Positions 27,806-35,931 of a DNA stretch of 64,000 nt are shown here, one piece after another. Origin of the DNA: Roseivirga sp. BDSF3-8 (GTDB lineage Bacteria > Bacteroidota > Bacteroidia > Cytophagales > Cyclobacteriaceae); assembly GCF_041449215.1 (NCBI RefSeq), contig NZ_JBGNFV010000001.1, positions 3,117,001 through 3,181,000 on the forward strand. The letters are read 5' to 3'. The position numbers and the translations under genes are program-made. Under the pieces are notes generated by a model. The model ran no database searches and had not been told where the DNA came from. It worked only from the letters and a program-made list of their open reading frames with translations. The stretch's first letter is position 1. The number at the start of each line of letters is the position of its first letter.

Positions 27806-28249
27806 ATGAAAACTTATTTCAAACTCTTCAGCCTGCTGGTATTTGTGCTGGTTCTTGTTTCCGGTTGTAAAAAGGACGATGATCCGGGAGAGACTGAGGC
27901 TGAGCGTCAGCAGAGGCTGGTTTCTAAGACATGGGCTACAGGCTCTGTAAGCTATACAGAAGAGTCTACCCCGCTTGCTGGTTTCGATGACTTTAGCATC
28001 ACTTTTAACAGCACCGGTACTTTCTCAACTTCCGGTGGACAGGCTGGGGTGTCTTACCTGCCTTCCAGTGGCTCATGGTCTATCGATAGCAATGACCTGA
28101 CTGCGCTTACACTTACCGATAATGGGAATACTGTGGAAGTCGATATCGTGACCTTATCCGAAACCGCTTTCGTATTTAACGTAGCAGGACCTGGTGTGAA
28201 AGCGACTGATCCTGACAGAACTGTCCGTTATGACCTGGTGAGCCAGTAA
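27806..28249 (+). CDS. Lipocalin-like lipoprotein of unknown function
   Basis: A 147-residue protein from the chosen ATG at 27806: a signal peptide MKTYFKLFSLL, a lipobox VLVSGC and an acidic tether KKDDDPGET. The mature domain is beta-rich (TWATGSVSYTEE, SFSGSWSIDS-like strands, ending in DRTVRYDLVSQ), similar in outline to lipocalin-like and DUF5004-type Bacteroidota lipoproteins. A longer frame from 27761 would hide the signal peptide, so I reject it. Ends with a clear terminator. Confidence 0.75.
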   Translation: MKTYFKLFSLLVFVLVLVSGCKKDDDPGETEAERQQRLVSKTWATGSVSYTEESTPLAGFDDFSITFNSTGTFSTSGGQAGVSYLPSSGSWSIDSNDLTALTLTDNGNTVEVDIVTLSETAFVFNVAGPGVKATDPDRTVRYDLVSQ

Positions 28250-28275
28250 GATATAATCATACTAAAATATTAAAG

Positions 28276-28308
28276 AGAGAGGCCTTCATGGAGGGCCTCT
28301 CTTTTTTT
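28276..28308 (+). terminator. Hairpin terminator after the lipoprotein gene
   Basis: A 12-bp stem AGAGAGGCCTTC/GAGGGCCTCTCT (one G-U pair), a 3-base loop and a T run. Confidence 0.9.
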
Positions 28309-28434
28309 ATTGTAACTATTTGTTTGCCAGTTATTTATGTGGTTTATTTTAACAATATCCCCTCAGTGGAGTTGTTTAAGTGCAGGTTGATTCACCTGAA
28401 TTACCATTTTTTCATCTTAACTAATTTCCACATT

Positions 28435-29262
28435 ATGAGATCAGGGATATGTATTGTGTTGCTACTATTCATCTTACTACCGGCGGGTACTGTAGCGTAC
28501 GGGGGAGGTGTTGGCAAGCACATCATGCATTCTCTGGACAGCTTGAAGCAGTATGGTTACGAGTATGCAGATATGAGTCCTATGGCCCGTAAGGACCGCA
28601 GGCAGTTTGCCCGTGAAAACCGCGCTTTTTGGTTAGAGGAAATTACCTATCCTTTTGCCACACCATTCACCCCGGAGTGGGCGGGTAAATTCAAAAGGAA
28701 GTATACTCTTGATAAAGTGGATTTGCTGGACTATTTCAGTGATAATGAGACTTATGATATGGTGATCATCAAGGGGCCGAATATTATCCATGACTTTTCG
28801 TTTGAGGTGATTGTGTACCGTAAAATGGATAATGGTTACCTGGCTGTAAAAAGTTATCTTGAAAAAGACCGATTTGTGGAGAAGAGTTACCGTATGGTAA
28901 GTAAAAGGGAGTTTAGTGCCTTAACCGAGACTCTCGGCAAAATGCTGGAAATGACCGAGAAGCAAACGGGTGATTTCTATTTTACAGACAGAGAAGCCCT
29001 GGAAGAGTGTGCCTCCGGTAGTGAGGACTCGGACTCTGTGATATTTGCCTGTAAGGTAGAACTTACGTCAGGGCTGGTTATTGATAATACAACCGGCGAC
29101 CATTTTCTACTATATGGTTATGATGGTACTTATGACCCGGTACATCCACGTAAGGTGATATATGACCGCATGCGTGAAGATGAGCTGGAGGGGCCTTTCT
29201 TCAGGAACGTTCACTGGAACAAAACCTATAAAGAAGGTGAAAGCATTGCCGAGGTATATTGA
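28435..29262 (+). CDS. Secreted protein of unknown function
   Basis: About 275 residues from the ATG at 28435. The frame is open back to 28288, but that extension runs through the upstream terminator. The N terminus MRSGICIVLLLFILLPAGTVA is a clear signal peptide. The mature part mixes charged helices and strands (KMDNGYLAVKSYLEKDRF) and contains only two cysteines, which lie close together (EECASG and FACKVE), possibly a disulfide. I do not recognise the family. It has its own terminator. Confidence 0.7.
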   Translation: MRSGICIVLLLFILLPAGTVAYGGGVGKHIMHSLDSLKQYGYEYADMSPMARKDRRQFARENRAFWLEEITYPFATPFTPEWAGKFKRKYTLDKVDLLDYFSDNETYDMVIIKGPNIIHDFSFEVIVYRKMDNGYLAVKSYLEKDRFVEKSYRMVSKREFSALTETLGKMLEMTEKQTGDFYFTDREALEECASGSEDSDSVIFACKVELTSGLVIDNTTGDHFLLYGYDGTYDPVHPRKVIYDRMREDELEGPFFRNVHWNKTYKEGESIAEVY

Positions 29263-29273
29263 TATAAGGATAG

Positions 29274-29297
29274 AGGGCTTCTGAGAAGCCCTTTTTA
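29274..29297 (+). terminator. Hairpin terminator between convergent genes
   Basis: A 7-bp stem AGGGCTT/AAGCCCT with a 5-base loop and T tail, placed between the secreted-protein gene and the convergent IscA-like gene. Confidence 0.8.
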
Positions 29298-29618
29298 TTA
29301 TGACGTAGCTTCTTCGGCTGCTTTTTTCTTAGGGTCTGTGAAGAGAAATCCGCGGGCGTCCGAGCCTTCATAAAAATCCACTTCCAGGCCGGCCAGGTAC
29401 ATTACGTGTTTTTTTTCTACGTACACAGGGATATCCTCAATGGTATACTGTTCGTCTGCCTCCTTTTTTTTATCAAACCCAAGTACGTAACTCATGCCAC
29501 CGCATCCGGCACCCCGTACGCCTATTCGCAGACCATAACCCTCAGGTATATTCTTCTTTTCTAGTATATTTTTAACCTCCTCAGCTGCTTTGGGAGTAAT
29601 GGAAACCGGTATAAACAT
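29298..29618 (-). CDS. HesB/IscA-family protein with a single cysteine
   Basis: A 106-residue A-type Fe-S carrier fold: ITPKAAEEVKNIL at the N terminus, GYGLRIGVRGAGCGGMSYVLGF in the middle and DFYEGSDARGFLFTDP at the end. Canonical IscA/SufA/ErpA proteins use three cysteines, one here (Cys39) and a CGC near the C terminus. This protein has only Cys39. A Bacteroidota clade without the CGC motif appears to exist, so it is probably a natural variant rather than a broken gene, but cluster binding by the usual ligand set is not possible. Convergent with the secreted-protein gene. Confidence 0.85.
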   Translation of the reverse strand: MFIPVSITPKAAEEVKNILEKKNIPEGYGLRIGVRGAGCGGMSYVLGFDKKKEADEQYTIEDIPVYVEKKHVMYLAGLEVDFYEGSDARGFLFTDPKKKAAEEATS

Positions 29619-29718
29619 CCTTTTGCCTTAAAATGATATAAAACTACGCTGTGCAAAGGTAAAACATCTTCGCTTATCGGAAATGTTTTATAATTTAGCT
29701 CACGCGAACAATTAAAAT

Positions 29719-30240
29719 ATGGAGCTTCTTCAAGAACTACTGAAAGTCCTTTTGCCTGCACTGGCTGTACTATACGCTATGTACCTGGTGGTAAAATCTT
29801 TTCTCGACAAGGAAATGGAAAAGAAAATACTGGACGTACGTAGCAAGAACGCAGAGATTATACTTCCGGTTCGGATGCAGGCTTACGAGCGTATTTGCTT
29901 ATTCCTGGAAAGAATAACGCCTAATAACCTGCTCATCAGACTAAACGATGGCTCTTATACAGCCCGTCAGTTTCAGCAGATACTTGTGAGCGAGGTAAGG
30001 GATGAATTTAACCACAATCTGAGCCAGCAGTTATACATGAGTGACGATGCCTGGATCATGGTTAAAAATGCCATGCAGGAAGTAATCTCCGTTATCAATG
30101 AATCGGCTAAGGAGGTAGACCCCGAAGGGAAATCAATAGAGCTGAGCCGCCGGATATTTGAGAAGATGCTGGCTAAGGATCCTGATCCGATACAGCAGGC
30201 TCTGACTGAAGTAAAGGACGAACTGAGGAGGATTTACTAA
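29719..30240 (+). CDS. Membrane-anchored helical protein (DUF7935-like)
   Basis: A 173-residue protein with one N-terminal membrane helix (about 9-29) and a cytosolic, helical domain with KNAEIILPVRMQAYERICLFLERI and MSDDAWIMVKNAMQEVI. I associate it with a conserved Bacteroidota family, which I think is DUF7935. Function unknown. It stands before the YkvA-led gene run but is separated from it by a hairpin. Confidence 0.7.
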   Translation: MELLQELLKVLLPALAVLYAMYLVVKSFLDKEMEKKILDVRSKNAEIILPVRMQAYERICLFLERITPNNLLIRLNDGSYTARQFQQILVSEVRDEFNHNLSQQLYMSDDAWIMVKNAMQEVISVINESAKEVDPEGKSIELSRRIFEKMLAKDPDPIQQALTEVKDELRRIY

Positions 30241-30270
30241 TTGCTTCCGGCATCTGTTAAAGACTTTTGT

Positions 30271-30294
30271 AATACCGTCTTAAATCGGTATTTT
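30271..30294 (+). terminator. Hairpin with T tail between two small genes
   Basis: A stem AATACCG/CGGTATT with an 8-base loop and four T. It could weakly terminate the gene at 29719. The tail (TATTTTG) also resembles a -7 promoter element of the next gene, so its role is uncertain. Confidence 0.45.
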
Positions 30295-30336
30295 GTATAG
30301 AGTAGAATTTTTTAATTTATCATAATTCATTTTTTC

Positions 30337-30756
30337 ATGGCAGAAAAAGTAACCGTCGAAAATATCAAGGCGAGTAAGGCCTTTAAGTTTGCACGCAAAA
30401 AAGCCAAAGACGTAGCAGGCGATGATAAAAAGCTGGGTAACCTTCTGGATGCTACCCTGGGTAAACTTGAGGAGGTCACGGGCAATGGTGATAAAATTGA
30501 GTCATTCATGAGCCAGGTGCAGACGTTTATTCGAATGATTTCGGCTTACCGCAAAGGTACCTACAGGGGAATAAATGTGAAGTCTGTCGTGATTATAGTG
30601 GCAGCCCTGCTATATTTTATCATGCCAATAGACCTTATCCCCGATTTTATTCCTGTTGTTGGTCTGCTGGATGACTTCACTATCGTGATGTATGTATTTA
30701 AAAAACTAAACGAAGAGATAGACGAGTTTAAGACCTGGGAGAAAAAACATGCCTGA
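30337..30756 (+). CDS. YkvA family (DUF1232) protein
   Basis: A 139-residue protein with a charged N-terminal half and the DUF1232 hydrophobic signature IMPIDLIPDFIPVVGLLDDFTIV (a single membrane helix plus a short re-entrant-like segment, about residues 84-115). Function of the family is unknown. It heads a plus-strand run of seven closely spaced genes up to 34406. Confidence 0.88.
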   Translation: MAEKVTVENIKASKAFKFARKKAKDVAGDDKKLGNLLDATLGKLEEVTGNGDKIESFMSQVQTFIRMISAYRKGTYRGINVKSVVIIVAALLYFIMPIDLIPDFIPVVGLLDDFTIVMYVFKKLNEEIDEFKTWEKKHA

Positions 30757-30798
30757 TAGCATGCCGGGAAGGGGCCTGTCCCAATCAACAGTAAATGC

Positions 30799-31413
30799 AT
30801 GACCAAAGTAATAACTCAGCCGGTTATAGATAAGGGGATGACCTACCGCCAGTACAGGGCGCTGATAGCGGACTTGCTGGCAGAAGGTAAGGTAACCGGA
30901 CCTAACCAGGGCGAATTTCTGACTGACTACACTCGCCTGAATGAAAAACGGATGAACCGGCTGGATAAGACTATCGTACTGAGCGATGAGCTTAAGGCAG
31001 TGGCGGACCGGATAACCCAGCCTTGGGTATGGCTGGTCATTACGGAGGGCTGGTGTGGTGACGCGGCTCAGATAGTGCCCTTATTCAATAAAATTGCCGA
31101 ATACTCTGACATGATCTCGCTGCGCCTGATCCTGCGTGATGAGAACCCGGAGGTGATGGATGCCTTCCTGACCAATGGGGGTAAATCGATTCCGATACTG
31201 GTGTGTCTGGAGCAAAATATGCTGGAGGTGCTGGGTAAATGGGGCCCTCGACCTTCAACCGCTCAGCAAATGGTGCTGGACTTTAAAGAGAACCCCTCCG
31301 GATCTCGGGAAGAGATGGTAGAAAAGTTGCATGGCTGGTATGCCAAAGACAAGACGCTTACCTCCCAGGCTGAGCTGGCAGAAACTATGGAGCAATGGCT
31401 TAGAAGGGGTTAG
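30799..31413 (+). CDS. Thioredoxin-family protein without a resolving cysteine
   Basis: A 204-residue thioredoxin-fold protein (Thioredoxin_9-like). The active-site motif is WCGDAAQ: Cys86 is present, but the position of the second cysteine of CxxC is Ala. It has no signal peptide, so it is cytosolic. With one cysteine it may act as a monothiol or in a non-redox role. It directly abuts the next gene, and the stop and start are adjacent. Confidence 0.82.
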   Translation: MTKVITQPVIDKGMTYRQYRALIADLLAEGKVTGPNQGEFLTDYTRLNEKRMNRLDKTIVLSDELKAVADRITQPWVWLVITEGWCGDAAQIVPLFNKIAEYSDMISLRLILRDENPEVMDAFLTNGGKSIPILVCLEQNMLEVLGKWGPRPSTAQQMVLDFKENPSGSREEMVEKLHGWYAKDKTLTSQAELAETMEQWLRRG

Positions 31414-32409
31414 ATGGATAGTCTGACCCAATTTGTACTAGGTGCAGCAGTAGGGGAGGCTCTCTTAGGGAAAAAAGAGGGCCGCAAGGCTCTGGTCTGG
31501 GGGGCCGTGGCTGGTACCATTCCTGACCTGGATGTCATAGCCAATAATTTTCTGAACGACCTGCAGGCGTTGCTCTTTCACCGAGGGTTCAGCCACAGTT
31601 TGTTTTTTGCCCTACTCATGGCGCCATTGCTTGCCTGGCTGGCGATAACCATTCACGGCAGGGGAAGAGCTACTTTGAGGCAATGGACTATTATGTTTTT
31701 CTGGTGCCTTTTTACGCATCCGCTACTGGATATTTTTACTAACTATGGTACCCAGTTGCTGTATCCTTTGTGGGATGCCCGCATTGCCTTTAACACCATT
31801 TCTATAGTCGATCCGCTATACACACTGCCTTTGCTGGTAACGTTTGTGGCTGTACTAATCATCAAAAACCGGCAAAAGCGCTGGCGCTGGACTATGGTCT
31901 GTCTTGCCATCAGCCATGTTTACCTTTTTCTTACTGTTCTCAACAAGTATAATATTCACCGGGTAGCGAAGGCCAATGCAGGAGAAGGCGGCCGGGTATT
32001 TACCACCCCGGCGCTTTTTACCAATGTGCTGTGGAATGTGATCGTGGAAAAGGAAGGTCACTATGAAGCAGGATATTACAGTATGCTGGACGCAGACCGG
32101 CAGATAGCATTTAAGGTAATCCCTAAAAACAGAAACCTTGCGGCAGAATACGCTGAAAGTGAAGAACTATCTTCTCTCAGGCAGTTTAGTAAGGGGTATT
32201 ACGCCTACCGTCTGCAGGGGGATTCGCTTATTTATAATGACCTGCGCTTTGGTCCCTCGGGGGGATGGATGGACCCGGCTTCGGACTTCATATTTGCTTT
32301 TTCCGTTGCTGGAAACGGCAAAGATGATATAACGATAAAGCGGGTACCCCCTCAAATGAATGGACCGCAAACGCTGAATCGATTAATTGAACGAATAAAA
32401 GGTGACTGA
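31414..32409 (+). CDS. Metal-dependent hydrolase, YdjM/DUF457-type membrane protein
   Basis: A 331-residue inner-membrane protein. The N terminus MDSLTQFVLGAAVGEALLG, then AGTIPDLDV and LFHRGFSHSL carry the family's conserved Asp and His residues; several membrane helices follow (about 65-85, 95-110, 130-150, 160-175). The C-terminal 150 residues are soluble. Proteins of this type are annotated as metal-dependent hydrolases from their fold; substrate unknown. It starts immediately after the thioredoxin-like gene. Confidence 0.85.
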   Translation: MDSLTQFVLGAAVGEALLGKKEGRKALVWGAVAGTIPDLDVIANNFLNDLQALLFHRGFSHSLFFALLMAPLLAWLAITIHGRGRATLRQWTIMFFWCLFTHPLLDIFTNYGTQLLYPLWDARIAFNTISIVDPLYTLPLLVTFVAVLIIKNRQKRWRWTMVCLAISHVYLFLTVLNKYNIHRVAKANAGEGGRVFTTPALFTNVLWNVIVEKEGHYEAGYYSMLDADRQIAFKVIPKNRNLAAEYAESEELSSLRQFSKGYYAYRLQGDSLIYNDLRFGPSGGWMDPASDFIFAFSVAGNGKDDITIKRVPPQMNGPQTLNRLIERIKGD

Positions 32410-32410
32410 T

Positions 32411-33106
32411 ATGACAAATGGCAAAACTGCACTCATTGCCGGTAGCACCGGCTTAATTGGCGGCCATCTGCTGCTACAGCTACTGGATGATCCTGCGTAC
32501 AGCCAGGTCATATCCCTTACCCGGAGGCCTACCAGTGAGGCCCATCCGAAGTTGAAGGAGGTAATCGTGGATTTCGATAATCTGGAGCAGGCTGGCGATG
32601 ACCTGAAAGCGGATCATGTATTCTGCTGCCTGGGCACCACGCGCAAAAAAGCAGGCTCTAAAGAGGCCTTTCATAAGGTAGACTATCACTATGTGGTAGA
32701 ACTGGCCAGGCAGTGTATACGATTAGGCGCCAGCCGCTTCCTGGTCGTTTCAGCACTAGGTGCCAACCGCACCAGTTCAGTGTTTTATAACCAGGTTAAG
32801 GGAGAGATGGAATATACTATTACTCACCTGGACGACTATAAAGGGGTGTATATTTTCCGGCCCTCACTACTGCTGGGTGACCGTAACGAAAAACGAACCG
32901 GCGAGCGTATTGCTCAATGGTTTGCCACCACATTTTCATTTCTGTTTAAAGGTGGCCTCAAAAAATACCAGGCAATAGAAGGGCATAAGGTAGCGACTGC
33001 GATGAGGCAGGTGGCTAAAAGTGACCTGCAAGGGGTTTGTATCTTTGAATCTAACGAAATAGAAGAAGAGGTCGGAAACTTACGGACTTCTGGCACGGAC
33101 TTATAA
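32411..33106 (+). CDS. NAD(P)-binding Rossmann protein, HTATIP2/atypical SDR-like
   Basis: About 231 residues. The N terminus TALIAGSTGLIGGHLLLQLL is a dinucleotide-binding GxTGxxG loop. DHVFCCLGTTRKKAGS, then LVVSALGANR and FYNQVKGEME place it with the HTATIP2-like atypical short-chain dehydrogenases, where the YxxxK pair is replaced by this form. A GTG at 32402 would overlap the previous gene by 8 bases; the ATG at 32411 lies one base after its stop and is preferred. Substrate unknown. Confidence 0.85.
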   Translation: MTNGKTALIAGSTGLIGGHLLLQLLDDPAYSQVISLTRRPTSEAHPKLKEVIVDFDNLEQAGDDLKADHVFCCLGTTRKKAGSKEAFHKVDYHYVVELARQCIRLGASRFLVVSALGANRTSSVFYNQVKGEMEYTITHLDDYKGVYIFRPSLLLGDRNEKRTGERIAQWFATTFSFLFKGGLKKYQAIEGHKVATAMRQVAKSDLQGVCIFESNEIEEEVGNLRTSGTDL

Positions 33107-33118
33107 ACCAATTTTTGC

Positions 33119-33613
33119 ATGAAGAACAAAGAGGAGCTTAACAGAGATAAGGTGAATGACTACCTGGCTAAGTTGGAGCCGGGTCAGCAGCCACGCTGGG
33201 GCATGATGACCCCACAGCACATGGTGGAGCACCTGGAGGATGTGGTAAATGCCAGCAGCAACAAAATTCCTCTTGAGGTGGTGACACCCGAGGATAAACT
33301 GGCACGCTATAAGGAAAAAGGGCTACTCTCGCCGGACAACTGGCCGGTAAATACACGCTCACCCCTGCTGGAGCAGGATAAACTGCGGGAGCTGCGGCAT
33401 AGTAACCTGGATGAAGCCAGGACCTCCCTATCGAAAGCCATGGAGGAATACGATGATTACTTCGTGAAAAACCCCGGTACGCAGACTAATAACGCGGTGT
33501 TCGGGGCACTGAATTACGAAGAGTGGCAGCAGTTTCACTTTAAGCACTTTCGCCACCACTTTCAGCAATTTGGCCTTATGGAGCGTCCTCATGAAGAGGG
33601 CATGCGCTCATGA
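33119..33613 (+). CDS. DUF1569/DinB-superfamily protein
   Basis: A 164-residue helical protein. MTPQHMVEHLEDVV and FHFKHFRHHFQQFGL supply histidines at the positions of the DinB-type metal site. Members of this superfamily are often thiol-dependent transferases or unknown enzymes. It overlaps dtd by 4 bases. Confidence 0.8.
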   Translation: MKNKEELNRDKVNDYLAKLEPGQQPRWGMMTPQHMVEHLEDVVNASSNKIPLEVVTPEDKLARYKEKGLLSPDNWPVNTRSPLLEQDKLRELRHSNLDEARTSLSKAMEEYDDYFVKNPGTQTNNAVFGALNYEEWQQFHFKHFRHHFQQFGLMERPHEEGMRS

Positions 33614-34062
33614 TCGCCGTCATACAGCGGGTGACGGAGGCCTCCGTTACCATTGAGGGGATAGAAAAAAGCGCGATCGGCCCCGGCATGCTGGTGCTGC
33701 TGGGTATTGAAGAGGCTGACGACAAGGAGGACATTGAGTGGCTCTCCCGCAAGATTGTGAACCTGCGCATATTTAATGATGAAGAGGGGGTGATGAATAA
33801 GAGCCTTAAGGATGTAGACGGGGAGATGATTGTGGTGAGCCAGTTTACCCTCCATGCCAGTACCAAAAAGGGTAACCGGCCCAGCTATATCAAAGCGGCT
33901 AAGCCGGATGTAGCCATTCCGCTTTATGAACAAATGGTGGCGCGCCTGGAGAAGGACGGGGGCAAGAGGGTACAGACCGGAGAGTTTGGTGCAGACATGA
34001 AAGTACGCCTGTTAAATGACGGGCCTGTGACGATCATTATCGACACTAAGGATAAGAAATAA
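33610..34062 (+). CDS. dtd: D-aminoacyl-tRNA deacylase
   Basis: A 150-residue DTD that removes D-amino acids (and glycine from tRNA-Ala) from tRNA. Family signatures: MIAVIQRVTEASV at the N terminus, MIVVSQFTLHAS with the catalytic region, KKGNRPSY and NDGPVTIIID near the C terminus. Length and start are normal. Start overlaps the DinB-like gene by 4 bases and the stop shares one base with the next start. Confidence 0.95.
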   Translation: MIAVIQRVTEASVTIEGIEKSAIGPGMLVLLGIEEADDKEDIEWLSRKIVNLRIFNDEEGVMNKSLKDVDGEMIVVSQFTLHASTKKGNRPSYIKAAKPDVAIPLYEQMVARLEKDGGKRVQTGEFGADMKVRLLNDGPVTIIIDTKDKK

Positions 34063-34406
34063 TGGAAGAGATAAGCCTGAAAGAGGCGCAGGAAAGGGTG
34101 GATGAGTGGATCCGTACTACGGGTGTGCGCTACTTTAATGAGCTCACCAATATGACTATACTTACGGAAGAGGTGGGCGAACTTGCCCGGCTGATGGCGC
34201 GTACCTATGGTGAGCAGAGCTTTAAGGAGTCGGACAAAGACCGTGACCTGGGCAATGAGATGGCGGATGTGCTGTGGGTACTGATCTGCCTGGCCAACCA
34301 AACGGGGGTAGACCTCACGGAAGCTTTTCAAAAGAACATGGCCAAAAAGACCTCACGGGATAAGGACCGGCATAAGAACAATGAGAAGCTGAGGGGAAAT
34401 GATTGA
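34062..34406 (+). CDS. MazG-like nucleotide pyrophosphohydrolase
   Basis: A 114-residue all-alpha NTP pyrophosphohydrolase. The metal-binding pattern EExxE...ExxD is visible as EEVGE (36-40) and EMAD (66-69), followed by VLWVLICLANQ. It probably hydrolyses non-canonical or excess (d)NTPs to the monophosphate. It is the last gene of the plus-strand run and begins within the dtd stop (TAATG). Confidence 0.9.
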   Translation: MEEISLKEAQERVDEWIRTTGVRYFNELTNMTILTEEVGELARLMARTYGEQSFKESDKDRDLGNEMADVLWVLICLANQTGVDLTEAFQKNMAKKTSRDKDRHKNNEKLRGND

Positions 34407-34480
34407 GTAACAGAGTTGTTGAATTACAGAATAATTGATTAATAGAGTTATTGATTTACAGGATAATAGAGTTTTGGTTT
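34405..34480 (+). repeat. Short copy of the TGAGT-rich dispersed repeat
   Basis: TGAGTAACAGAGTTGTTGAA followed by TTACAGAATAATTGATT, the forward form of the phrase that appears as reverse complement around 56268-56300, 56458-56490 and 57910-57945. It directly follows the MazG-like gene. Confidence 0.65.
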
Positions 34481-34523
34481 TCCTGTAAACGTGATATTCT
34501 GCACAACATCTTAGCATAGATGT

Positions 34524-34595
34524 CAGACAGGTGTCTTGTTCCGTCTCACTCAAAGTTTCTAAGTACCTCTAACCCCCGGAGGGGTGACCTGTCTG
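34524..34595. repeat. 72-base element with terminal inverted repeats
   Basis: Nine-base perfect arms CAGACAGGT (34524-34532) and ACCTGTCTG (34587-34595). An internal hairpin ACCCCCGGAGGGGT sits next to the right arm. It lies between convergent genes and could be a folded palindromic element (REP-like or small MITE) or a terminator for the minus-strand MFS gene. No T run supports the last option. Confidence 0.4.
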
Positions 34596-34693
34596 TAGAA
34601 AATCCATTGTAGTATAATTTTAATTTCCAAGCTCCATACAAATGCCCTATCAGCCTTGTGGATAGTACACCTTAGGTTGTGGCCTCTGCCGGG

Positions 34694-35884
34694 TCAGTTT
34701 TTTTCTTTTTTTAACAACCGGGCGGTACCAATAAGGCCAAATAGCGGGCCGGGTACGAGTACGAGAAAGGCGTACTCTACGGGGAGAACTTTAAAAGCTT
34801 TGCCAAGTAGCAGAATGGATGGTATAGTGATGGCAAAGCCGATGCTGTTGACAATGGTGAGGGCGGTGCCTTTGGAAGCTTCCGGCGCTGTAGTAGCCAC
34901 CAGGGTGGAAAACTGTGGTGAGTCCGGGGATACGGTCATTCCCCATATGATAAGGAGGGACCCGAAAAACGGAGGAGGCAATAGGTAAAACAGGGGGGAC
35001 AGCAGGCAGCAAAGGCCGGAAAGGGATAATGCCATGAATGCCACACGGCCACTGCCAAAGCGGGACGATAGGATGCCCCCGAGCGCACAGGTGACGCCAC
35101 CTATGGCGATAACGGCAAAGGTGAAAAGCGGTATGTTCCACTCCTGACCGGGATGCATGGCCTCATAGGCGGCTACGGCTACGGGGACAAAAGCCCAGAA
35201 AGCATACAGTTCCCACATGTGGCCAAAATATCCAAATGCTGCTGCACGAAAATCTTTTTTGGCAAATACCCTGAAAAAAGCGGTAAAGTCCGGCCTGGCT
35301 ACGGGCTTGCGAAAGGGGCCGTCCGGTACCAGTAGCCCTACCACGAGGCCGCCTGCCAGTGCCATGGCAGTGGTGGTATAAAAGACGGTACGCCAGGGCA
35401 CATCCTGCAGGAAGCCGCGCACGAAATGCGGAAAGGCCGTACCCATGACGAGTGCACCCACGAGGAAGCCCAGGGCGAGCCCAAGCCCGCGCTTGTGGTG
35501 GTCAGAGGCGATTTTCATGCCTACGGGGTAAATGCCTGCAAGAAAAAAGCCGGTGAGAAAGCGGAGCAAGAGAAGCGGAATGAGGCCTCCGCTGAGAAAA
35601 ACGACGCCCAAATTAGCGGCAGCCCCCAGTATGGCGGATATGAGAAACACCCGGGAAGGTGAGAAACGATCGGCTATGCCAAGCATAGCAAAAACGAGGG
35701 TGCCGGTAATAAAGCCAAACTGTACGGAGGAAGTTACCTGCCCTACTGCCTCAGGCCCAAGTTTTAGATAGGCCTGCAACTCAGGCACTACGGCATTGCC
35801 TGCAAACCAGAGGGAGGTGCAGGCAAACTGTGCTAATACGATGAGCGCAACGAGCAGGGGGGAGGCTGATTCTCTTTCTTTCAC
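34694..35884 (-). CDS. Major facilitator superfamily transporter
   Basis: A 396-residue protein with about 12 hydrophobic segments. The N terminus (ALIVLAQFACTSLWFAGNAVV) and the loop after helix 2 (GIADRFSPSRVFL) fit the MFS motif A position. FLAGIYPVGMKIASDHHKRG matches motif B/C areas of this family. Substrate cannot be told from sequence; homologues are often annotated as drug or anion exporters. It is the last gene of a minus-strand block. Confidence 0.88.
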   Translation of the reverse strand: MKERESASPLLVALIVLAQFACTSLWFAGNAVVPELQAYLKLGPEAVGQVTSSVQFGFITGTLVFAMLGIADRFSPSRVFLISAILGAAANLGVVFLSGGLIPLLLLRFLTGFFLAGIYPVGMKIASDHHKRGLGLALGFLVGALVMGTAFPHFVRGFLQDVPWRTVFYTTTAMALAGGLVVGLLVPDGPFRKPVARPDFTAFFRVFAKKDFRAAAFGYFGHMWELYAFWAFVPVAVAAYEAMHPGQEWNIPLFTFAVIAIGGVTCALGGILSSRFGSGRVAFMALSLSGLCCLLSPLFYLLPPPFFGSLLIIWGMTVSPDSPQFSTLVATTAPEASKGTALTIVNSIGFAITIPSILLLGKAFKVLPVEYAFLVLVPGPLFGLIGTARLLKKEKN

Positions 35885-35931
35885 GATATGCTATTTGGCC
35901 GCCCTAATATAAAAGGATTTTACGCGCGAGC

